Of a stretch of 64,000 nt of DNA, positions 24,542 through 34,044 are shown piece after piece. Both the position numbers and the translations under genes were made by a program. Numbering within the stretch: position 1 is the stretch's first letter; each line of letters opens with the position of its first letter. The notes beneath the pieces were generated by a model. It was not told the origin of the DNA and ran no database searches. It saw nothing but the letters and a program-made list of their open reading frames with translations. Origin of the DNA: Ga0077536 sp943370145 (GTDB lineage Bacteria > Pseudomonadota > Gammaproteobacteria > Ga0077536); NCBI GenBank assembly GCA_943370145.1, contig CALRPY020000005.1, positions 1 through 64,000 on the forward strand. The letters are read 5' to 3'.

Positions 24542-27500
24542 TCAACCCGGAGGCCGTGGCCCGCCGCGGAATTCGAACGCCGCATGGTGCTCATGGCCAT
24601 CGTCCACGAGCGCGACGCCGCGCTGCCCCGTCGCGTCCCGCACGCCAGCGACTGCGACACCATCGAGCGTCAGCGCCCACAGCGCCCGTGGATTCGCGCC
24701 CTCCAGGCGCACGCTGACGTGGTAGACACTCGTGCGGTAGCGATAGCGGATGCTGTACTCGTCCCACGACTCAGGCACGCAGGGCTCCACGCTCAGCAGC
24801 CCGTCGGCCACGCGCAGACCGAGCAGGGTTTCGACGGTCAGCTGGTACATCCAGCCCGCGGCCCCCGTGTACCAGGTCCAGCCGCCCCGCCCCACATGCG
24901 GCGTCACGGCGTAGATGTCCGCGCACATCACGTAGGGTTCGACCTTGTAGCGTTCGATGGCGTCGGGCGTGCTGCCGTGGTTGATGGGATTGAGCATCGC
25001 GAACAGTTCCCAGGCGCGCGCGTGGTCGCCCATCATCGCGAAGGCCATCGTCGTCCAGATGGCGGCGTGCGTGTATTGCCCGCCGTTCTCGCGCACCCCA
25101 GGCACGTAGCCCTTGATGTAACCCGGCTCGAGATCGGAGCGATCGAACGGCGGATCGAGCAGCTTGATGAGGCCGGCGTCGCGTTGCACCAGCTGCGCGT
25201 CGACCGCCGCCATCGCCTGGCGCGCCCGCACCGGATCGCCGCCTTTCGAGATGACCGCCCAGCTCTGGCTGATCGAGTCGATGCGGCACTCCTTGTTGAT
25301 GGCCGAACCGAGCGGCGTACCGTCATCGAACCAGGCACGACGATACCAGGCCCCATCCCAGGCCGCGGCCTCGATTTGCGACAGCAGACGGGCCGCCTCG
25401 CGGGTGCAGAGCGCCGCGAAGTCCTCGTCGTGCCGCGTGCGGGCGAGGTCGGCAAACAGTTCGAGGTTCCGGTACAGGAACCAGGCGAGCCATACGCTTT
25501 CGCCGCGCCCTTCCGGGCCCACCAGGTTCATGCCGTCGTTCCAGTCGCCGCACCCGATCAGCGGCAGGCCGTGCGCGCCGAAACGCAGGCCATGCCTGAT
25601 GGCGAGGACACAGTGTTCGTACAGGCTCGCCGCGGCCACCAGGCGCTGCGGCTGGTCGAAATAGGCTTCCTCGCCCGGATTGAGTTCGCGCCCCTCCAGG
25701 AACGGCACCGCTTCGTCCAGCACACCGGTGTCGCCGGTGGTCGAGACGTAACGGCAGGTCGCGAAGGGCAACCAGAGATAGTCGTCGGAAAAACGGGTCC
25801 GCACGCCCTTGCCGTTCGGCGGATGCCACCAGTGCTGCACGTCTCCCTGCAGGAACTGGCGCCCCGCGCAGCGCAGGAGATGCTCGCGGGCCGCGGCCGG
25901 CGTGGCGTGGACGAGGGCCATCGTATCCTGCAGCTGATCGCGATAGCCGTAGGCGCCGCCGGACTGGTAGTAGCCACTGCGCGCCCACAACCGGCTGGAC
26001 AGCATCTGGTAGGTCAGCCAGCCGTTGGCCAGCACATCGAGCGACTGGTCGGGTGTCGACACCTGCACTGCGCCCAGGGCTTCGTGCCAGTGCTCGGTGA
26101 CGCGCTCGAGCGCCGTGCGGGCGCCCCCGCGGCCGCCGAAGCGCTGGAGGATGTGCCGTGCCTCGTCGGCATCGCCGGCCGCACCGAAGGCGAACACGAT
26201 CTCGCGCTCTTCTCCTTCGGCGAGTTCGAGCGTGGCCTGGATCGCCGCGCAGGGGTCGAGACCCGCGCCCGTCCGGCCGGACAGGCGCGTGCGCCGCATC
26301 GCCACGGGATTCGCGAGACTCCCGTTGCGCCCGATGAACTCGGTGCGGTTGCCCGTCACCGAGCGTTCGCGTTCGCTGACCTGGGCGAACACCACCCGGT
26401 TCGCGCACTCGCGGCCGTAGCTGTTGCGCGCGAACAGGGCGCCGGTCTGCGGATCGATTTCCGTCAGCACGTGCATCAGGTTCGCGTGCCGCCACTCGCC
26501 CAGCACCAGTTCCCAGTAGCCGGTCAGGGACAGGCTGCGCGCCCGCTTCGAGGCGTTGCGCAGCTTGACGACGACGAGCTTCACCGGCGCGTCCATCGCG
26601 ACGAAGACCGTCAGCTCCGACGCGATGCCGGCCTGCGCGTACTCGAACGTGCTGTAGCCGAAACCGTGACGGCACAGGTAACCCTGGCGACCGCGCGCGG
26701 GCAGCGGCGTCGGCGACCAGAACGCCCCGGACTCGTCGTCGCGTATGTAGAACGCCTCGCCGCTGCTGTCGCTGAGCGGATCGTTGTGCCAGGTGGTCAG
26801 GCGGAACTCGTGCGCGTTCTCGGCCCAGGTGTAGGCGCCGCCACTCTCGCTGACGACCGTCCCGATGAACGGGCTTGCGATGACGTTGACCCAGGGCGCC
26901 GGCGTGTTCTGCCCGGCGTCCAGCGTGATCACGTACTCGCGGCCGTCGGGCGAGAAGCCACCGAGGCCATTGCTGAAAATCCGGCTGCGCGTGGCCAGGG
27001 CCGGCACCGCGTCGACGATCGCCTGCCGCGTCGGGGCGAGGAGTTCGGGCCTGCGCTCGGGCAGTACGCGACGCTCGACCTGCTCGACCAGGGTCACCGT
27101 CTTGTCGCTGAAGACGATGCGGGCCACCGTTGCGAGCAGCACGCGCTCATCCTCGGTCAGCTCCTCCACGCGGCGCACGAACACTCCCCCCGGCTTGTCG
27201 AGCGAGGCCGCTTCGGGCCCCGCGTTGATCAGCCCCATCATCAGGTCCTGCAGGGTGGCGCGATAGCCCGAGAAGTCCTCGTTGATGATAACGAGGTCCG
27301 CGGCCAGGCCCTTCATCCGCCAGTACGAGTGGGCCTGCAGCACCTGCTTGACGAGATCGATGCGTTCGAGGTCGCGGATGTGCAGCAACACCAGTGGCAG
27401 GTCGCCCGAAATGCCGAAGCGCCACAGGCCGGACTGCCCCAACTGGTTGCGGGCCATGATCCCGGCGGAGGTCCGGCGCAGCGAATTGCCGAACACCACC

Positions 27501-30500
27501 GAGTTGGCGAGGCGGCCGAAGACCTGGGCATCGGCCTCCGTGACGTTCAGGTGGCGCATGACTTCCTCGCTGTGGAACCACGCCATCTCGAACGCCCGCT
27601 CGACGAAATGCCGGTCGCAGTATTCCTCGATCAGCGCGAGCGCGGCCTCGCGCGTGTCGGCAACGCCGGAAATGATCTGCACCGCCGCCGACTCATCGGG
27701 CGCGAGGGTGATCGTGCGACGAATGGCGACCACCGGATCGAGCACCGACCCCGCGGTATTCGACAGCGGTGTCCCCGTCCTGCCGTCCATGACCAGCGGG
27801 CTGACCGGCGTCCGTCCGCGCCCGATGAACTGCGCGCGGTCAGTCTCGTACGAGGCCTCGCTCGCCACCGCGCCCGGTGCGGCGAGCAGGTGAAACATCC
27901 ACGGCGACTTCTCCCCCGGGGTACGCGGCCGGCGCGTGCACAGCACGGCCTGCAGGTCGGGCAGGATTTCGGTCTGCACGAACAGGTTGCTGAACGTGCG
28001 ATGGGCCACATCGGCATTCAGCGGCGCGAGCACCACCTCCGCATAGCTCGTCACTTCGACACGGCGCCTGCGCGAAGACTGGTTGGTGAGGGTGACCCGG
28101 CGGATCTCCACGTCGTCCTCGGGCGATACGCTGATCTCGGTGTGCGTCTCGATCGCGTGGTCGCGGCGCCGGTATTCGGCGCGTCCCTGGACGAAGATGG
28201 CCTGGTAGTAATCGGCAGGGCTCAGCGTCGGCTGATGGGCGGCCGACCACAACTGACCGCTGTCGCCATCCCTAAGGTAGATGAAGGTGCCCCAGCCATC
28301 GGATGTCACATCCTCGCGCCAGCGGGTGATCGCGAGATCGCGCCAGCGGCTGTAACTGCCGCCGGCATGCGTCGCCATCACGTGGTAGCGGCCATTCGAC
28401 AGCAGGTGGACTTCCGGCAGCGGCGTGTTCAGTTCGGTGAACACGCGCATGCTCGTGCCCGCCTCGGCGCTCGGCGGCCGTGCCGCCGCGCTGACCTCGG
28501 CGGCGTGCGGATGCAGGGTGGCGCCGAGCTTCGGCACCCGCTCCTGGAGCAGCAACTCCGTCGCGCGCATCAGGGGGTCGGACATGAAGCGGCGAGGCAT
28601 CGGCCGGTCGAGCAGCACGTGCCCGAACGACAGCAGGCTCATGCCCTGATGATGGGCCATGAACGCGCGGACGATGGCGTGGGGCTTGCCGCGCGGCACG
28701 CGCGACGGCGTGTAGTCGATCGACTCGTAGAAGCCGTAGGCGCCGAGGAAGCCCTGCCCGGCCATGGCCTGCAGGTTGCGGCTCGACTCCTGCGGGTTCA
28801 CCGTCAGCGCGAGCGCGCTGGCGTAGGGCGCGATGACGAGGTCCTCGCCGAGTCCACGCTTGAAGCCGAGTCCCGGCACCCCGAACGCCCGGTACTGGTA
28901 GACCTGGTGCACATCGGTCGCGTTGTAGCAGGACTCCGATATGCCCCACGGCACGGCGCGCTGCCGGCCGTACTCGATCTGGCGTGACACCGCCGCGCGG
29001 CAGGTCTCTTCAAGCAGGGTGTTCTCGTAGCTCGGCATCAGCAGGCGCGGCATCAGGTATTCGAACATCGAGCCGCTCCACGAAAGCAGGCTGACGTCGC
29101 CACCGTGACTGGTCAGCAGACGGCCGAGAGCGAACCAGTGCTTCTGCGGCACCTGGCCCTGCGCGATGAGCAGGAAGCTCGCAAGGCGCGCCTCGGAGGC
29201 GAGCAGGTCGTAGCAGGCCGGGTCCCGGCGGCGTTCACCGACGTCATAGCCGATGGTCAGCAGGCCGGTCGCCGTGTCGTAGAGAAATTCGAAGTCCATC
29301 GCGGCCAGCGCGCGGGTACGCCGGATCAGGTCCTCGATGTGGTCGACGCGCGCGCGCGCCGCGTGGCCGGCGGGGCCCTTGCCGGCCAGCGCCGCCAGCG
29401 TCGGAATGGCGGCGTCCTCCCGCGGATCACGCACCAGGGCCTCCAGTTCCTCGCGCAGGCCACGCAACTGGCGAGCGAAAGACTGCGCCCAGTAGCTGCC
29501 CTCACCGCTGCGCGCGAGGCTCTCCGGCAGCATGCCGATGAGCCCGTCCTCCTCGCGCTGCAGGACGTCGAGCACGGCAGCAACAGCCGACAGCGTCTGC
29601 GGCGGGCCGTCCTGCGCGGCTGCACGCAGCACCGCTTCCAGCGCCGCGATCCGCTTCTGCAGCGCCGGCTCCGTCGCGCCGCCCAGGGACGTGGAGAACA
29701 CCCCCAGTGTGTCCTGCAGGCCTTGCAGCGCCAGGGGCGCGAACACGGGCTGCTGCTTCAGCTCGCCCAGTCCCGCCTGCAGCGTCAGCAGGCAGCCGAG
29801 CAGGTTGCCGCTGTCCACCGACGAAATGTATTTCGGCCGCAGCGGCTCGAGGGTCCGCGTGTCGTACCAGTTGTAGAAGTGGCCGCGATAGCGCTCGAGC
29901 TGCTCCAGCGACGCCAGGGTATTGCCAATCCGCTGCACGCATTCGCCGGCCGTCACGTAACCGAAGTCACAGGCCGTCAGGTCCGCCAGCAGCGACATGC
30001 CGATGTTCGTCGGGGACGTGCGCATGGCGATGGCGGCAGCCGGGTATTCCTGGAAATTGTCCGGTGGCAGCCAGTGGTCGTCGGGGCCGACGAAATCGGT
30101 GAAATAGCGCCAGGTCCGGCGCGCGGCGCCGCGCAGGAAGACGCGTTGCGCATGGCTCAGGTCCGGCGCGGGGGCCCGCAACGGCCGGCTCACCCACCAC
30201 GCGGCGACGGGCGACAGCAGCCATGCCGCGAGGACGGGCGCGACGGACAGCCAGGACCAGGGCACGAGCGTCGCTGCCAGCAGCGTGGCCAGGGCCAGTG
30301 CCAGCACCGGGCCGATCCACATTTCACGGAGGAAGTCCCGCAGCGAGGCGCAGGCATTGCGCCGCGCATAGGCAGGCAGCTGCCACAGCAGCAGGCCGCG
30401 ACGCGTGATCAGCATGCGCAACCCGGAACGCGCGATGGCATCGAGGCTGATGAAGGTGTCGTAGGGCAGGTTGGCGAGCGCCAGCATGGGCAGCGCGAGC

Positions 30501-33166
30501 GGCCGCCCCTCCCAGGCACTGCTCAGGCGCAGATGGGCCAGCCAATCGCGCTCGGCCGGCTTGCGCAGGAAGCCGATCGCAGCGGCGATGACGGTGGGCG
30601 CGAACATCATCGCCACGAGCGCCAACGTCCACAGCCACACCGGGCTTGCGCCCAGCCACCAGCCACCGACCAGCGCCGCCAGCAGCGCCGGCGCCACGAG
30701 ACTGCGCCGCAGGTTGTCGAACAGCTTCCAACGCGAAAGCGCCGACAACGTATTGCGCGCGCGGGGCGAAGGGACGCCGCCAGGCGCCGGCGGGCCCGCC
30801 ACCTGCGGCAGCAGCCAGCCCGCCAGCTGCCAGTCGCCGCGTATCCAGCGGTGGCGACGGCTCGCCTCGGCGGTATAGCTCGACGGGTGTTCTTCGATCA
30901 GCTCGACATCGCTCACCAGCGCCGAGCGCGCGTAGCCGCTTTCGAGCAGGTCGTGGCTGAGGATCAGGTTCTCGGGAAAGCGGCCGTCCACCGCCTGGCG
31001 AAACGCGTCGACGTCGTAGATGCCCTTGCCGATGAAGGAGCCCTCGCCGAAGACGTCCTGGTACACGTCCGACACTTCGCGGGTGTAAGGGTCGATGCCG
31101 GAATCGCCTGCGAACAGCCGGGCAAAACGGGACCTGCCGGCGCTCACGAGGCTGACCGGCGCGCGCGGTTGCAGGATGGCATAGCCGTCGACGATGCGCG
31201 CCTGCGCCGGATCGAAAACCGGCCGGTTCAGCGGGTGCGCGAAGTTGCCGATCAGCGTGCGCGCCGCATCGCGTGGCAGCTGCGTATCGGTATCGAGCGT
31301 CATTACGTACTCGACGGACGCGAGCTGCGACTGGTCGCCGACGATTTCCGCGAAAGCGTCGCGCGCGCCCCCCCGCAACCATGCGTTGAACTGCTCCAGC
31401 TTGCCGCGCTTGCGCTCATAGCCCATCCACACCCGTTCGAAGGGGTTCCAGATCCGTGGGCGATGGAACAGGTGGAAGATGCACGGGCGGTCGTCGGCAT
31501 AGGTCCTGTTCAGCTCCTCGACCGCGGCGCGCGCCTGCGCGACGAGGGCCGCATCGCCCGGCAGCGTCTGCCCGGCGGCGTCGCCAAAATCCGTCAGCAG
31601 CGCGAAAAAGAGATTCGGATCGCGGTTGCCGAGATAGCGCACCTCCATTGCCGTTAGCAGGTCGACGACATCCTGCGGCTTGTTGATCAGTGTCGGCACG
31701 ATCACGACGGTGCGGTGGGCGGCCGGAATGCCCTGCGAGAAATCGAGCCTCGGCAGCGCGCGCGGCGGCAGGATCAGCACCACGATCAGGTTCACCAGGG
31801 AGACCGCGAACGCCGATGCGCCCAGCAGCACCGGCCACAGCATCAACCACGCGAACCAGTGGCCGTGTGCCGGCGGGGCCAGGCCGGCGAGCATCGCCAG
31901 CGTGACCAGTGCCGTGATTGCCGCCATCGGCGCGAGATAGAGGGCAAGCCGCGTGGCCTCGCGCGCGCGCCCGATCCGGGTGGCCCAGGCGGGACGGCAT
32001 TGCAACGCGCGCTCGAGTTCCGCCCGCCCCTTGTCGACGAGGTAATAGCCGACATGCGCGCTGCGCACCTGTGCGCCGGCGCGTGCTGCAGCGGCCCGCG
32101 CGAGTTCGATCGCGGCGCGCGCGACCTTCATTTCACTGCAGGGACAACGCCGGGAGAGATTCTCCACGACGTGGCGATAGCGATCGCGGGTCGCGAAATC
32201 CTGCCGGGCATGGATCCCCATCGGGTCCTCGCGCAGGGTCTGCTCCACGACACTCAGGGATTCGACGTAGTCCTTCCACTCCATCGCGCCGACAAAGCGC
32301 AGGCTGCCGATGCTGTTGGCAATCGAGATCTGGTTCGCAGCGGCCACGCGACCCGCCAGCTCCGACAGACCGGTGGCGGTCGTGCCATCCTCGAGCAGTT
32401 TCTGCTCGACCCAGGCCTGTACGAAGGCCATCGTCGGCCCGTGAGCCTGGAGCTGGTCGTAGAAGGCCTCGACGAAGGGCGCAGTCAGAGGGACATCGGC
32501 ATTGGCGAACTGCGCGAGCAGGTAAATGAGTTTCTTGGGTTCGCGCTGCGCCGTCTCGAACATCCGATTGGCCCACTCGATCGCGGCGTCGCGCTCCGCG
32601 CGCCGCTGCGCGATGCGCGCCCCGACGCGGCGGAGGTTCTCGAGCAGCGCCAGCTGCAACATGATCGGGAAGGCCCACAGTTCGCCGAGCTTCAGCGGCT
32701 CGACGGTCTGGAAGGCCGCGATGAACTGGGTGGCGTTCTCGCTGTCCACGCGGCCATCGAGGTGGGAGATGAGGTCCAGCGCGAGACAGAAGATGCGGGG
32801 GAGGCCGGCCGAGGGCCCGTCGCTCAGCCGCGGCAACAGGCGGCTGTAACCACGTGGCAGATGGCGACGCGCGAGGCCTATCTGCTGCTCGATGAGATAG
32901 AAATTGTCGAGCAGCCACGCCTCCGCCGGCAGGATACGCTGCCCGCTTGCGGCCGCCACCGTCAGGACGTCGTAGACCGTACGCAGGACCCGGGCGTTTT
33001 TTGCCAGCCGCGGCAGCAGGCGATCCGGCCCCGGACGGTGCTCGATGCGCTGCCGCTGGGCCAGGCCGACGGCGTGACGTTTGAGTTGCTCGATGCTGAA
33101 CAGGTCGGCGCGCAGCGGCTCGGTATCGCCGGCGTCCCCGGGTGGCATCCTTCTACGGGTCTTCAT
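24542..33166 (-). CDS. ndvB: Cyclic beta-1,2-glucan synthase
   Basis: This is a giant inner-membrane enzyme of about 2,874 residues, matching the usual length (about 2,800-2,870) of NdvB/ChvB/Cgs. It makes cyclic beta-1,2-glucan from UDP-glucose for the periplasm, where the glucan serves in osmotic adaptation. The GT84 glycosyltransferase domain begins near residue 480 (VVIVPTLINKPQDVVDLLTAMEVRYL) and has the TLDTDTQLPRDAA motif near 625; membrane helices flank it. A glucoamylase-like domain follows (about 1000-1500). The C-terminal GH94 domain, which controls ring size by phosphorolysis in known enzymes, has GYRDQLQD, WWHPP near 2445 and GDWNDGMN near 2542. The start at 33166 follows AGGAAGG; 21 more codons are open upstream. 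Site E lies 182 bp upstream. Confidence 0.96.
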   Translation of the reverse strand: MKTRRRMPPGDAGDTEPLRADLFSIEQLKRHAVGLAQRQRIEHRPGPDRLLPRLAKNARVLRTVYDVLTVAAASGQRILPAEAWLLDNFYLIEQQIGLARRHLPRGYSRLLPRLSDGPSAGLPRIFCLALDLISHLDGRVDSENATQFIAAFQTVEPLKLGELWAFPIMLQLALLENLRRVGARIAQRRAERDAAIEWANRMFETAQREPKKLIYLLAQFANADVPLTAPFVEAFYDQLQAHGPTMAFVQAWVEQKLLEDGTTATGLSELAGRVAAANQISIANSIGSLRFVGAMEWKDYVESLSVVEQTLREDPMGIHARQDFATRDRYRHVVENLSRRCPCSEMKVARAAIELARAAAARAGAQVRSAHVGYYLVDKGRAELERALQCRPAWATRIGRAREATRLALYLAPMAAITALVTLAMLAGLAPPAHGHWFAWLMLWPVLLGASAFAVSLVNLIVVLILPPRALPRLDFSQGIPAAHRTVVIVPTLINKPQDVVDLLTAMEVRYLGNRDPNLFFALLTDFGDAAGQTLPGDAALVAQARAAVEELNRTYADDRPCIFHLFHRPRIWNPFERVWMGYERKRGKLEQFNAWLRGGARDAFAEIVGDQSQLASVEYVMTLDTDTQLPRDAARTLIGNFAHPLNRPVFDPAQARIVDGYAILQPRAPVSLVSAGRSRFARLFAGDSGIDPYTREVSDVYQDVFGEGSFIGKGIYDVDAFRQAVDGRFPENLILSHDLLESGYARSALVSDVELIEEHPSSYTAEASRRHRWIRGDWQLAGWLLPQVAGPPAPGGVPSPRARNTLSALSRWKLFDNLRRSLVAPALLAALVGGWWLGASPVWLWTLALVAMMFAPTVIAAAIGFLRKPAERDWLAHLRLSSAWEGRPLALPMLALANLPYDTFISLDAIARSGLRMLITRRGLLLWQLPAYARRNACASLRDFLREMWIGPVLALALATLLAATLVPWSWLSVAPVLAAWLLSPVAAWWVSRPLRAPAPDLSHAQRVFLRGAARRTWRYFTDFVGPDDHWLPPDNFQEYPAAAIAMRTSPTNIGMSLLADLTACDFGYVTAGECVQRIGNTLASLEQLERYRGHFYNWYDTRTLEPLRPKYISSVDSGNLLGCLLTLQAGLGELKQQPVFAPLALQGLQDTLGVFSTSLGGATEPALQKRIAALEAVLRAAAQDGPPQTLSAVAAVLDVLQREEDGLIGMLPESLARSGEGSYWAQSFARQLRGLREELEALVRDPREDAAIPTLAALAGKGPAGHAARARVDHIEDLIRRTRALAAMDFEFLYDTATGLLTIGYDVGERRRDPACYDLLASEARLASFLLIAQGQVPQKHWFALGRLLTSHGGDVSLLSWSGSMFEYLMPRLLMPSYENTLLEETCRAAVSRQIEYGRQRAVPWGISESCYNATDVHQVYQYRAFGVPGLGFKRGLGEDLVIAPYASALALTVNPQESSRNLQAMAGQGFLGAYGFYESIDYTPSRVPRGKPHAIVRAFMAHHQGMSLLSFGHVLLDRPMPRRFMSDPLMRATELLLQERVPKLGATLHPHAAEVSAAARPPSAEAGTSMRVFTELNTPLPEVHLLSNGRYHVMATHAGGSYSRWRDLAITRWREDVTSDGWGTFIYLRDGDSGQLWSAAHQPTLSPADYYQAIFVQGRAEYRRRDHAIETHTEISVSPEDDVEIRRVTLTNQSSRRRRVEVTSYAEVVLAPLNADVAHRTFSNLFVQTEILPDLQAVLCTRRPRTPGEKSPWMFHLLAAPGAVASEASYETDRAQFIGRGRTPVSPLVMDGRTGTPLSNTAGSVLDPVVAIRRTITLAPDESAAVQIISGVADTREAALALIEEYCDRHFVERAFEMAWFHSEEVMRHLNVTEADAQVFGRLANSVVFGNSLRRTSAGIMARNQLGQSGLWRFGISGDLPLVLLHIRDLERIDLVKQVLQAHSYWRMKGLAADLVIINEDFSGYRATLQDLMMGLINAGPEAASLDKPGGVFVRRVEELTEDERVLLATVARIVFSDKTVTLVEQVERRVLPERRPELLAPTRQAIVDAVPALATRSRIFSNGLGGFSPDGREYVITLDAGQNTPAPWVNVIASPFIGTVVSESGGAYTWAENAHEFRLTTWHNDPLSDSSGEAFYIRDDESGAFWSPTPLPARGRQGYLCRHGFGYSTFEYAQAGIASELTVFVAMDAPVKLVVVKLRNASKRARSLSLTGYWELVLGEWRHANLMHVLTEIDPQTGALFARNSYGRECANRVVFAQVSERERSVTGNRTEFIGRNGSLANPVAMRRTRLSGRTGAGLDPCAAIQATLELAEGEEREIVFAFGAAGDADEARHILQRFGGRGGARTALERVTEHWHEALGAVQVSTPDQSLDVLANGWLTYQMLSSRLWARSGYYQSGGAYGYRDQLQDTMALVHATPAAAREHLLRCAGRQFLQGDVQHWWHPPNGKGVRTRFSDDYLWLPFATCRYVSTTGDTGVLDEAVPFLEGRELNPGEEAYFDQPQRLVAAASLYEHCVLAIRHGLRFGAHGLPLIGCGDWNDGMNLVGPEGRGESVWLAWFLYRNLELFADLARTRHDEDFAALCTREAARLLSQIEAAAWDGAWYRRAWFDDGTPLGSAINKECRIDSISQSWAVISKGGDPVRARQAMAAVDAQLVQRDAGLIKLLDPPFDRSDLEPGYIKGYVPGVRENGGQYTHAAIWTTMAFAMMGDHARAWELFAMLNPINHGSTPDAIERYKVEPYVMCADIYAVTPHVGRGGWTWYTGAAGWMYQLTVETLLGLRVADGLLSVEPCVPESWDEYSIRYRYRTSVYHVSVRLEGANPRALWALTLDGVAVAGVRDATGQRGVALVDDGHEHHAAFEFRGGPRPPG

Positions 33167-33229
33167 GCGACTTCCTTCCTGGAGGCGTGAGCCGGCGGTC
33201 CAGCGCCGTGCTTCGAGCGAGCCCTCCAC

Positions 33230-33663
33230 GAAGCCGGTGGCCTCGTGCTTGCGAGGGCACCGGTGCGTTCAGTTCATCCGCAGCGGGGCGGATGCCCGGC
33301 AGCTTGGTCGCCAGCGTGCAGCTTCCACCAGGTACCGAATCCCCATCAGTACGGAATCGCACATAGCGGGCAGCGGCGATGGTCCGTGCCTGGGCGCTCA
33401 ATGGGCCTGACGATTGCGCCCACCCGCTGGCGACGACGCTGTCGGCGCAGCAGGCGCGGGCATCGGGACGCCCGGTCCCGGGCGTGAGTCGCGGTCTGTG
33501 CGCAGCCGGCAGCGGCCGCGTCCACCGCCCGCGCGACACCTTTCGGCGCCACAGGACGCTTCGCAGCCCGGACCAGAGGCTGATGGAACCGGGAATGACG
33601 AAAGCGATTCTTTTCTACAGAAATTATTGTTATAAATATTTTCTGAAGGAAGGAGGGTAACAC
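33230..33663. other. Divergent control region glucan synthase / toxin-antitoxin operon
   Basis: No gene seen. It holds motif site E (33348-33363) facing the glucan synthase. An AT-rich stretch at 33606-33645 contains a TTTCTACAGAAA palindrome (33612-33623) and CAGAAA...TTTCTG arms, a likely promoter/operator of the Xre-RES operon. AAGGAGG sits just before ATG 33664. Confidence 0.6.
33348..33363 (-). promoter_or_regulatory. Candidate Crp-geometry site E (upstream of cyclic glucan synthase)
   Basis: Read on the minus strand: TGTGC-GATTCC-GTACT with CCGCTA to the left and GATG to the right, identical in both flanks to site A. It is 182 bp before the glucan synthase start at 33166. Confidence 0.7.
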
Positions 33664-34044
33664 ATGACTGCCAGCGCGGTACAAGCAGCCGGGAGACCGG
33701 AGTCAGCGGCCGTCCTCAGCAAGGCCGTGGCGAGGGCGGCCGAGCGCCTCGGGATCACCAGGAGCCAGCTCGCCCAGATCCTCGGCCTCAGCCCGCCGAC
33801 GGTCACCCGCCTCTACAACGGCGACTACCGGCTCGACGAGCGGCGCAAGGAATGGGAGTTCGCGCTGCTGTTCCTGCGCGCATTCCGTTCGCTGGATTCC
33901 ATCGTGGGCGACGAAACCACGGCGCGGCGCTGGCTCAACAGCGAGAACCGCGACCTCAACGCGCGCCCGCTCGAGCTGATGCGCCAGACGGAAGGACTGG
34001 TCCGTGTCGTTCACTACCTGGACGCCAGCCGTAGTCTCGTCTGA
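33664..34044 (+). CDS. Xre-type antitoxin (Xre/MbcA/ParS family, RES-associated)
   Basis: This 126-residue antitoxin has an N-terminal helix-turn-helix (AERLGITRSQLAQILGLSPPTVTRLYNGDYRL, residues 28-60) and a C-terminal toxin-binding domain (FRSLDSIVGDETTARRWLNSENRDLNARPLELMRQTEGLVRVVHYLDA) typical of antitoxins paired with RES toxins. It neutralises the toxin and should repress the operon by binding the AT-rich promoter upstream. AAGGAGG precedes ATG 33664. The gene overlaps the toxin gene by 41 bp. Confidence 0.93.
   Translation: MTASAVQAAGRPESAAVLSKAVARAAERLGITRSQLAQILGLSPPTVTRLYNGDYRLDERRKEWEFALLFLRAFRSLDSIVGDETTARRWLNSENRDLNARPLELMRQTEGLVRVVHYLDASRSLV

Noticed and set aside
24584..28987. 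Open frame of 1,467 codons opposite the glucan synthase gene
   Set aside because: It is antisense to a fully conserved giant enzyme and has a repetitive Arg/His/Gly/Ala-rich composition, a by-product of GC-rich codons.
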